NCBI RefSeq assembly: GCF_026914265.1
Contig: NC_069123.1
Coordinates: 52,646,949 to 52,710,948 of the forward strand
Source: Mya arenaria
Taxonomy: Eukaryota; Mollusca; Bivalvia; Myida; Myidae
Reading direction: 5' to 3'
DNA length: 64,000 bases
Under the pieces are notes generated by a model, which was given only the letters and a program-made list of their open reading frames with translations, searched no databases and had not been told where the DNA came from. This document shows, piece after piece, positions 47,053 to 64,000 of the stretch. Within the stretch, counting starts at the first letter, position 1. Each line of letters opens with the position of its first letter. Position numbers and translations under genes: made by a program.

Positions 47053-50000
47053 CTACTGGTATCCCTGCAGTTTGAGGCTGGTAGGGTAGCGGGTGCGAAC
47101 GGTCATGCACTTGTCGCGGTCGATGAACAGGCTGTTCTTTTTTATGGAGATCTCCTTCTCGAGCCCCATGCGGTTGTCCTGAAGGTCCTTCAGGGAGTTG
47201 TTGGCCTGGTTCAGCTTGTCTGTGAGGGCATCAATGGACGAGTGGATCTCATTAACTTCACCCACCAGCCTGTAAAATGAGATTTATTTTTTTATATAGA
47301 ACACAAAGCCTGATATACAATGTATGTTTTCTGTACTAATGCAGTTAGTGAACAAATATCTGCATATTTATTACATTAAACAGAAAAATCATTTTTTGTT
47401 TCTTAACAGCATTCAATGTGCACTAAACTATCTTTAAAATATTCGAGTTGGTTAAAAGAGCAGAAATGACACACAACATTCTGGATTTATATTTACAAGT
47501 TGGCATTCTAAGTGCCCTCTTACTGATTGTTGTTTTGCTTAAAACAAAATGTCTCATTTTATTATCACTTCATATATTCCATTAGAGCAGTACAGGTGAG
47601 TGGTTCAACATACTTGTATTGCACGGGGTCTCTGCAGAGCTCGACACCGGGCCTGAATGTCCTGTTCTCAAGGCGTGTCTGGGAAACCTTCATTGGGTTC
47701 TCCTTGTCACGGATCGCTTGCTTCAGCGAGCTGATGTTCTTCTCCATCTGTGTGATCTCCTCACACACCTGAACACAGAAAAACAGTTATAAACAGAATC
47801 ATAGCACATGTTTCATTTATATGTTCATTTATACACTACATATCATTTGACCTTCTATAGGGGAAAACAGCAATTCTGTCATAACGGCATTCATACTAGT
47901 GATCTCAAAAACCTTTTTTGTTCACAAATGTTTTGTTTCAGCCCTGTAAGCAAAAAAGATTACTGTAGCAAAGATTCTCTGTAGCAAAATGATAGCATGG
48001 TAAAAATGATCATGTCAAAATGATTAGAAAATTTTTCATGTTGACATGAAAGTGAAGGGTCTTGTTAACAGGATTGAGAAAAAGTCAATGTCGTCATTAT
48101 CTTTGAAATATGTACAAAATTGAATGTAAACATTGAATGTGAACATTAATTTTGATAGGTGAGTTAATGTTAATGTTGAAATATATGTTAATGTTGACAC
48201 ATATTGATAGCAAATGTATGTACTGATGTTAAGGTAAATGGTCATGTTAACTTTTACATTATATTTACCTTCTTGAGGTTCTCCTCCATCTTTGCCTTTG
48301 CATCTTCCATCTCCACGACGCGCTTCTGGAAGGCAACATCAACAGAGTCACACTGTTCACGCATGTCACGTGATGTGTCTTCCAAGATGTTGTCTATCAG
48401 CTGACGTAGCTGCATGGAGGCCATGCGCTCGTGTTCCCCCCGCACAATGTTGTCATGAGAAAACTGGGCCCAGGATTCTGGTGTTGACTGACTGAAAGTT
48501 TAAAGGTTGATTTTTTGGGGCTACTGCCTACACGGTTATTTTAATAATTTAATCTTTAAGAAGCAGACTGCCAAAATACAGTTATTGAAGTATTTAGCAA
48601 AGATCTGCTTTATCATAGAATATTATTTATGAAATCAGCTATTTCTGTTTAACATTTATAGATTGTTTTTATTCTGTATTTGTATTAAGCATTTAGCTTA
48701 ACACAGATAAATTGTAGTCCAAGTAACACATACATTTCCTGGAACTTGGCAGCACCAGGGTAGAACTGTTTGTTGGTGTGCTGGTTTTTGAGAGCACCAG
48801 AAGCAGTATCAATTTCCAGGGCTTCCTTCTTGTCACTCCAATCCATCTCCAGGTTCTGCTTGGCATCTCGGTTCAACCTGAATATAATAGGTTATCATGA
48901 GGACACACAAGAACAAGCAGGTTTATGATGGTCATATATACTAAAATTTGTAGGAAATTTTAAATTGTATCATTAACATTACACAAATGGCTTTTGCCCA
49001 GAAGCAAAAGAATACATTCATTAAACAGCAGAATGCAGATTGTAGAAAAAGGATATTTGATAACAACTTCTGATAGTCATCTTTTACTTGCAGCAGGAGT
49101 TTCATGCCACATGTATGTTAAGACAAGATACATGAACATATGATAGAGGCAGGGGCAGCCATTTCACTTACTTGATCTGTTTTTCTGCTTGATCTATTGT
49201 CTTTTTGAGAAGATCTTGAACATTGTTGATGATTTCTACCTCCTGAAAGTACATTAAAAGTATTATGGTAAAGTGATAATAATAATGTTAAGTTTTTTAT
49301 TTTTATTTCTTGATTTGCACTTATTTTAAGGGTCAAAATGAAGAGAGACTGGCCAAAATAAAAGCCAAAGATTCAGTATCTATTGGAAAAACTGTAAGTG
49401 GTTGATGATATACATTTATCAATTTAAAACGGTATGGCACAACTGCAGAGGTTGGCCGCTTTAATTAGGTAAAAGCATATTAACAAACATTAACAGGGTT
49501 GTGGTGTTTTTCAACTTGCCAATCTTCAGTTTAAATTGACTGATGTACCTGAATGGCTGATCCAATTATGGATGACTGCTAATTTACAAACATAAACCAA
49601 TGGGAAGTATTTGGGAAATGCTTCAATCCCATTCAACAAAATTTTATACTGAAACTGACATACAAATAAAAAAGGTAAATAATTGTACAATGATTCTAAT
49701 ATCTGAATTTTCGGTTACCTCTCGAACTTTAAAATTTACTTTTAAAAGTAAGTAAACATTATTCTATACTAGGAATGTGTGTATTGGTCATGAAAAGCCA
49801 ATATGTTTCAGTCAATTTGCATTTAATGTTTTTCAAACAGAATAAAGAAAAACTACTGATAGTATTGTGATCTTCATGCCCATCATAGTCAAATAACATT
49901 ATGGCATATTAAACTAGGTTGATATTGTCATATTTATTTGATAGTCTCTGTCTGAATCAATTGGCTACATGTAAAAATCTGTGAAAACCTTATTCTCAGT

Positions 50001-50554
50001 AAACATACCTTTAACAAGGACAGTTCTACATCATCTTGTACAAGGTCAATGTTCTCTCTTCTCTGTCTGCAGTTCAGGTTATCAGTAGCAATGTGAAGTG
50101 GGATTTCTGTTGCACGAAGACCATTTTCTAGTCGTTTCTTCTGTGCTAGCAAAAGATCAGTTTCATCAATGACATCTCTTATTTCACGTTCTAATTCAAA
50201 TTTCCAGAAATTAATGTCCTGAATTCGCTCTCCAAGCTTCTTTGTAACCTCAGCCTGTGTTTTGTTGGTTGTCGCCTCTGCTTCATTAATGGTTCTCTTT
50301 GATTCGTGTCGAATTCTTTCACCATTGTCACGATCAACAAAAGACTGATAGTATTTGGAGTAATTATTTTCATGCCATTCAGGGGGATTGTATTTAGATG
50401 ATCTGTACCCCATGGTTGAAATCCCCATGTCATTTCCTGTGTTACCAGTGTAAGTGATTTCCATATTTTCATTTCTCGAGCCTCCTGACGTTTCTGCCAT
50501 CGGTGCAGGCCTCTCCGGTGGAATCTCCCGGCTCTGAAGCGTAGCTGAAGCCAT
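47053..50554 (-). CDS. TEKT4: Tektin-4
   Basis: Six exons, 5' to 3': 50554-50009, 49242-49172, 48877-48734, 48491-48269, 47768-47614 and 47269-47053. Phases close to 451 codons (human 435). The protein is almost entirely coiled coil. The tektin signature nonapeptide is present as RPGVELCRD (residues 367-375; family RPNVELCRD). Tektin-4-like stretches include GFQ-type YRSSKYNPPEWHENNYSKYY, FADRD-like VDRDNGERIRHES, EIPLHIATDNLNCRQRRE, EMDWSDKKEALEID, STPESWAQFSHDNI, and the C-terminus NSLFIDRDKCMTVRTRYPTS ending LQGYQ. Tektins form filaments inside doublet microtubules of cilia and flagella; tektin-4 is needed for sperm motility in mammals. The gene lies tail-to-tail with TEDC2. The start is the first ATG of the frame and is close in length to the human N-terminus. 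Confidence 0.95.
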
Positions 50555-50623
50555 CGTTAACTACAATTTTTCTAGATGTATCCTTAAAAAGAAAGCATGT
50601 GCTTAAAACATTGATTCCTCTTA

Positions 50624-50638
50624 CTTGCCGATGGCAAC
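50624..50638. promoter_or_regulatory. RFX X-box-like site upstream of TEKT4
   Basis: CTTGCC GAT GGCAAC: two near-perfect inverted half sites (5/6 and 6/6 of GTTGCC/GGCAAC) with a 3-base spacer, 70 bases upstream of the start codon. A second partial site, GTTGCC then GTTGCTATGG, follows at 50650-50666. RFX factors control ciliary genes through such X-boxes. Confidence 0.6.
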
Positions 50639-50669
50639 ACTAACGCTTTGTTGCCAGTTGCTATGGAGT

Positions 50670-52515
50670 TGCTTACTTCCTGTTCACCGTTTCAAGGGAG
50701 ATAATTTTGTATTATTCGTACCCAAACATCATTACTTGATTTGCGTTTCGTACCAAAATATCATTAAATATTCTTCTGTTTTATTAAAGTATATATATGT
50801 CATGCATAGTCCACAGTTTACATAGTTAAAATATATACAAATTTGCCTTAGATGATCATATATCTATGTGTATGTATCTTGGAGAGCATCTATCAATAGT
50901 TTGCTCAATCGAGAATGGCTTAATGACTGGGAATGGTTCCGGGGCGGTCGAAAACACTTTTCTGATTTTTTTACGGAGGATATGACTGGAACACCTCTGA
51001 ATCCATAGCAAACAAAAGTAGGCACCAGCAGTCTGTTTACGATTTTTGATATTTGTAAACAGAAAAAAGGGACACATAAACTGTCCAATTTTCCCCTCAA
51101 AGCCCATTTTAGTGGCTACTCTGCTCAAAGGAAGTTTGACAAATTTCGCTGCAGCTGATTTCAAAGCATATGCATGCTTTACTGAAACTAGGGACTAGTT
51201 TATGGTTTTAAAAATAAACTCTTTACGGTCTACTTTTTATTACGAAATAGAATGGCAAACTATTGGGTGTGTTTAAACTAATATACTGACGACTGCCAGG
51301 ACCCTTCAACAAATGTTGCTATATGCTCAAATATTGTCTTTGAAGTCCCAACTTTGAAATGCGTTATTTACGCGATTCAGCAAAAAGGCTGTTGCGTGAT
51401 TAGTGATTGAAATCATCACGTAATGCTTCCAATGTTTTCAAAAAAGTTCAAATATCCGTCAGTCTAGTATGAGTCCTTATGGGCGAGAAGTGAATGTGGT
51501 ATTTGTTTTATTTTAGTTTTCATTACTGTACCCACTACGACCAGGCTTTTTATACTTAAATTTTATTTCTACCGACTTTTCGACATCTGAAGGTAGAAAA
51601 ATAGTGATGAAAGTGTTATCAGATACATTACTGGGGAAATTAATTGTGGTGCCAAAATATGAGCGAATCCCTTTAATGTATTAAATGTTCTAGTACTGAT
51701 CCACTAACCATTAAGTTGGTCTTGTAATGTTCGTCTGACCGTCTTGCAAAATTGTTAACAATTGTCTATGCTTTTCTCTCTGCAAAATTTAAAAATAGGC
51801 GCCAATCGATGTTTGTTTTCTTCGTATTTAAGACGAAAGGTAAACACTCCGTCCGTCCGGGAAAAAATGGATTCTGCAATTTATCAGGAAACATGCAAGC
51901 TATGTTTAGTACGCAAGCTAGGTTTATGAAACTTTGTATTGATTAGAGAGATTATGAACGTCATTATTTTTTTCTTGACGAACAAAAAAATGTTGATATG
52001 GTAACAAAATTGTGAAAATATTACATTTAAACTGGATCTTCGGTAAACTAAAAAACTTTTATAGCTATGTTTATGAAACTTGATATGTTGATAGAGGGCA
52101 GTAAAGACATAATAAAGACCGTCCTGTGATATTACAATTAGAAAGCAAGCTATTTTTATGAAGGGTAATATGGAGAATATGCCCACCATTTAAAAAACCA
52201 ACAGATATAAATAATAATGAAAACACTTCACGAAGTAAAACGTGTAGGTTCATGCAAATTAGTATGTGGAGATTGGGAGTAGGATTGATCCAAGGTGGGG
52301 AGAGTAGTTTAGTTTGTTTTCATAAGACAAATGTGATTGCTATGGTAAAGGACATAGATAAAAAAATCTCAACAAGTGAATATTATACTAAGAAGCATGT
52401 CTCATGTAAAAAATAAATCATGATAGCGTCTTAAAATTTTTATGTAGTTATTAATTATACCAACCTTTTATTTGTTTGGGTGTTTGGACAAAACATGTGT
52501 GTTTCTACAACAACA
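50670..52515. other. Intergenic, no gene seen
   Basis: AT-rich. The short frames here lack family features. Around 51890-52100 there is a faint internal repetition ('agctatgtttatgaaactt' type), suggesting an old repeat. Confidence 0.4.
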
Positions 52516-52517
52516 CT

Positions 52518-53215
52518 AAACTAGAGATGTATCCGTAGGAGACGGATGGCCCCATATGCCGCATTTGTCACAAAGGCAATGGTCATTATTTTGTCAATTC
52601 ACCATAAATGCGCATCGAAATTAAAAGTTCAACAACTTAATGACATAAAATACCTTTCTGAAAGATTTCATGAGTGTATGACGAAGAAGTTTTGAGCGAT
52701 ACGAGTTCAACAAGTCAAAAAATGTGTTTTGCTTATTTAAAGGCCTATAATTCTGGATATACATTGTGCAGCGGCAAACATAATCCTTGGTACTCAACTT
52801 CATCACCTGGACAACATTCCCTGAAGTTTAATGGCAAGGTGAACTACTTTTTGAGTTTTTAACGACACAAGGCCAGAAATGCCAATTTTTGCTATTTCAA
52901 GGGTCAAAGCTCTGGTTAAACTCAGTACAGCGGGAAACGAAACCCAAAGTGCACAACTTCATTATCTAATTAACATCCTGTTAAGGTTACAAGACCCAAG
53001 GTAATATAAATTTGGACTTTTGAGCGACATAAATCCAAAAATGCTTTTTTTGCAAATTCATGGGCCATTACCCTGATTTTTATTAAGTACAGCTGGAAAC
53101 GAAACACCAGGCGCAGTACTTCATCACCAAATAAGCATTTTACCAAGGTCTCTTGACTCTAGGTGAAATAATTTTGGAGATATAGGGACACACGTTCGCA
53201 CAATACGGTTGGAAT
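52518..53215. mobile_element. Tandem-core element D (short, diverged)
   Basis: The left end AACTAGAGATGTATCC resembles the AACAAGAG ends of the other tandem-core elements and is followed by GGAGACGGATGGCCCC. About three units of ~158 bases are marked by 'gggccattaccctgat'-like text near 52743, 52903 and 53063 and by 'agcgggaaacgaaac' text. The right end is near 'gttcgcacaatacgg' and is not sharply defined. Noncoding. Confidence 0.5.
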
Positions 53216-53523
53216 CGCGGACTTTCCAACATTTCTTGTTTATGTGTCTATTCCTTTTTAAAAAAGCCCCTAAAACGTGTATTCTTAAGTGTTTTTTTAA
53301 TGGAAAACAGAACCAAATAAACTCCAAATCCTAATGAATTAGGTCATGTATATATACCCCCTTTGTAGGGGCATTACAAGTAAAATTCAAACCCTTCTGT
53401 TCATAAACAGTGAAGATCTTCAATCTGCCTGTGTAGTTTGTATGTAGATAATACAGGGATTAACAAACGTGGTGGCCAAGAGCAGGCATGGGGAACAAGA
53501 CACCAGATAATGTTTTTTTTCAA

Positions 53524-53529
53524 TTTATT
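53524..53529 (-). promoter_or_regulatory. Candidate polyadenylation signal of FOXK
   Basis: Minus-strand AATAAA about 2.95 kb beyond the FOXK stop. It lies at the far end of a long repeat-free AT-rich stretch that looks like one 3' UTR. Confidence 0.4.
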
Positions 53530-56478
53530 CAGTACAGTTGCCTTCAAAACAAAGACAACAATATATGGAAACAGAAAAATAACATCATTGAAATACAATA
53601 TTTTTTACAGTCTAACAACACAATGAAATGTGCCTTTGAAATGAACAAAAGCATTGCCAAATGTTTTAATTATTATACATAATTCGCAGTCACTTTTGTT
53701 GATACATGATATAATGCAATGACTTTAAGAGTATAGGTAAAAATTGAATACTGACATTCTAAGCAAACCGGCTCTAAGAAATCTAAAACATAAAACACAC
53801 ATAAAATGGTGATGGAAACAGGGATATCCCGAGTGATGGGTCAACATATGATCATATAATTAACAACTTGTTCCCAGGAAATTGCACATTTGAAATAATC
53901 CTAATATGATATAATTTAATAAACAAAGTCTAACGGTATATTCTTATTTTTTTATGACTGTCAGAACCTATACAACAAAACTTAGGACAAAAATGCAAGA
54001 TGCTGTTCCACTTTTCAGTGCCATCATCCATAGAAGCAGCAATTAAATCCATGTTTGAATTTCTGGACTAAAAACTTTCTGTCTTTAAAGTCTACACATA
54101 TACTGTAACTGAAACATAATCAATCTGTTGTTCAACTTTACTGATAAAATTCGGCATAAAATGCAGGAAAAAAACACTGTTTACATGCCCAAAGGCATAA
54201 CAAATGCTCTTGTTTAAATGAAAAGAGGTTGATATAAATTACAGATATGAGAAAAGGAAAAGCATAAAAAACACACATAGGGCAATATTGTTAACAGTTA
54301 TTTAATTAAAGACCAGAAATTGATCAAAGACATCAAATTCTTTTGTCATTTCATGGAAATTATAAGGGGAACAAATCTGTTGATTTTTTTTGGTTAACTT
54401 TCAAGTTTATGCAGTGGATGAAAATAATTCAACATTTTTATCATGCCCTATTCAAACATAACACACAATGACACACTTTCATAATCCAAAAATAGCACTT
54501 ATGACTTCAAACGTTCATTGCAAGACTGTCCGCATACTTATTTATAAATACTGTAACTATGATGAAGAACCGTGATTTATAGTTGATATCTTTTCACGGC
54601 CCTATACACTACAATCACAATCCTTTACACCAGGTCATGGCCCTTTATACCATGATCTAGCCCTTCACACTACGATCTGATTAAGTAAATTCCATCAATC
54701 AATGATTTATTAAATTGTGATAATGTTTAACAATGAATGAAACCATGATAATGATTATCATGGTATTGTTTTAACTGCAATTCATGTTAATGAGATGAGA
54801 TGAAACTAGCTATTCACACTTCCCTCTTTCTTTGATGAGACATGAAAATGACTCTAAGATCTCTGTGAATTCAAGTTTGGCTGATTAAAGAGAAGCACGC
54901 CAGTTTTTCTTGAGATCATTTACGGTTAAATAAACAGCAAATCAGCATTGAACATGTAACTCAATGAATACCAGGCCTGCTTACAAAAACATCTCAACAC
55001 TAAACCATACATTTATGGCCAGAGCAGCAATTCCAAGTTTGTGATTTTGATGAATTAAATCCTTAGATCCTTAAATATTTACCCCCTGTTTAAACAAACC
55101 AGACATTTCCAAAGAATACAATTTCTTCAACCCTTAAATTTGTTTTGCTTTTTAATAGAAAAACTAATTATACATGCAAACATTTGGATTGAATCATTTT
55201 AACTAAAACGTTAAACTTGAACATCATTTTGTCTGGTTTGTTCCAATGAAGTAAAATGCAAAAATAAATTATACAGCATACGTATATTACAATACACTCC
55301 TATTACTGACATTTATTCCGGCTCATTATTATCAACAATCTCAACACTGAGATTGATTCTGTTATGATTATTGATGTGAAAGAAATTAGAAAATGGTTAA
55401 TAAATAATTTGAAAATCCTAAACATAATCATTAAACATTGCTGTAAACATCAACAACTAAGTTACAAAACATAGCACATAATTAACAAAGCTGCCAAATT
55501 AAACATCTATAGCATTTACAATGTATACCATAATACAAACATGTTCATTAAAACTATCTATAATCCAGTAAAACACCTACTTACAAGAGCCACGTTTTGT
55601 ATGACATTTTATGTCTTTAACCATAACACAGCAAAGTATTGTAAGTTTATTCTTAAGCAAACGTTCTCCATCCCTAATGTTAACTAACACTGTATTCTGA
55701 ACTCAAGAGTTAAGTTTGAGAAAATATGCCGTATTTCAAACGGGAAGAATGAACATTGTGATTAAGTTTACAAAAAGAAAAAAAAATGTTAACTGGTTTA
55801 TAGTCGAGTTCAACTAATCAGACCAACATTATCCTACAATGGGTGTTCAGGAAAGTTTCTCACCAACATTAATAAGCCATAAAATATTGGCAACAACTCC
55901 ATAATTATACATTTTGCCCATATATCACATATAACTGCACCCTATATTCCACTTGTTGCTCAATGGCTATAGCAGTCCTCCTCATGAAGTACACTTAAAA
56001 CAAATACAAACTGAACATCAAGCAAAGGCAAAATGTACATACCAAATGGTGAAACTGGTAAGTTTTTTAACTAGTTTTAACCATCGATCTAACAACTTAA
56101 ATTTACCTTGATTAATGTCAGTTAGAAATTAACGGTAGCATTCCACATACATGTATTTTCATTTATTGTATACATTTCCATCAATGATTTCCACTAAATG
56201 GGAAAATTTCTAGTGATCCATTAACTTTTCTTTTGCTGATGTCTTTTGTCTTATGTTTCTATCAACAATGCAATCCATAAGGTAACCTATGTGTTGTACA
56301 AATGAACACCATTAGCCTAATCAATATGGCATTCTGTACTTCATACACATTTGGTTCTGTAACATTCACTCAAACCCTTCCTTTACTCCTTGTGCAATTC
56401 TTTGATATAACAGTCCAATGTCAATGGTGCAAGTTCCATCAATCTTAACCCCCTGTTGATTGTTACAAAGAAAATCCC
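53530..56478 (-). other. Probable long 3' UTR of FOXK
   Basis: About 2.95 kb of AT-rich DNA directly after the FOXK stop codon, with no recognisable transposon or tandem array, unlike every other non-coding stretch of this size in the window. Vertebrate FOXK genes also have long 3' UTRs. No coding exon is visible. Confidence 0.5.
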
Positions 56479-63506
<7,028 letters not shown>

Positions 63507-64000
63507 CTGAAAAATCATATATCAAGTCACATTCAAACTATGTATGTGTAAGTAACTGAAGAAGTCGTACAAACACATACTCGCACAACTACAAGCCAAA
63601 GTCGAGCCATATACGAAGAAGTCCCCAATATAAAAGTATTATAAGTGGTAGGTAAGGTGCGATAAATGTGTCAGAAGGTTATTGGCAGGAACAGGAACAC
63701 AATAGAAAACTTTGCATAGTTGTGATTCAGATTCATAAAAGTTGCTTGCCTTATACACCTTTTATTAATTTACAACGATAATTCTTAATCAATAAAATAT
63801 TTAAAAAAACAATATTTTATCCAATCTACACTGTGTTCTTACACATAAAGTCTGATGATAATAATGTGTAGTACATAATACATATGAGGGGTAACTTTTC
63901 CGTATATGGTGCTACTGCAGTGATGCAAGTTTGTTTTGATACAACTTTTCTTGTAAGTGTGTACATGGGATCAAATTTAAATAATCATAGCAATGCTCCA
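63507..64000. other. FOXK intron upstream of the first visible exon
   Basis: No exon is seen before the right edge. The start of the FHA domain must lie beyond the window. Confidence 0.5.

Overview
The window is a stretch of animal nuclear DNA, AT-rich, with spliced genes (GT-AG introns, many phase-matched), large amounts of transposon sequence, and no prokaryote-like operons. The protein sequences are bilaterian. The repeat content (elements with a core of ~155-180 bp tandem units, tRNA-headed SINEs, hAT and Harbinger-like MITEs) resembles that of a marine bivalve mollusc. The species cannot be named from the sequence.

Layout from left to right. (1) 523-624, minus: first coding exon of an MFSD11-like transporter, head-to-head with (2) 823-2250, plus: SRSF2, an SR splicing factor in three coding exons. 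The same divergent pair is known in vertebrates. (3) 2.5-10 kb: intergenic and repeat-rich, with a tandem array split by a hAT-type element and a tandem-core element. (4) 10313-26790, minus: an SAFB/SLTM-type scaffold attachment factor of 21 exons. The inferred exons sum to an open frame of 1183 codons with SAP, RRM, charged coiled-coil and RG-rich segments, and the introns carry several transposons. (5) 27.1-32.5 kb: transposon graveyard with a TIR element, a decayed LINE split by a hAT insertion, and a SINE. (6) 32569-42957, plus: TEDC2 (tubulin epsilon/delta complex subunit), 10 exons and 603 codons, with a ~3 kb CR1/L2-like LINE in one intron. (7) 43-47 kb: intergenic. (8) 47053-50554, minus: tektin-4, 6 exons and 451 codons, with an RFX X-box-like site just upstream. 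(9) 50.6-53.4 kb: intergenic, with another tandem-core element. (10) 53.5-64 kb, minus: FOXK forkhead factor from mid-FHA to the stop codon, with a long 3' UTR. Its 5' exons lie beyond the right edge.

The genes fall into two themes: RNA processing and nuclear regulation (SRSF2, SAFB, FOXK), and centriole/cilium (TEDC2, TEKT4, arranged tail-to-tail). No pathway cluster is implied. The most notable non-gene signal is that several unrelated tandem-core repeats share one architecture: a common AACAAGAG-like left end, a short subterminal inverted repeat, a ~155-180 bp tandem core, and a right end running into an A-run. This suggests that one mobilisation system uses different cores. Exon borders are my own splice-site reading, supported by phase closure and family alignment from memory, not by transcripts.
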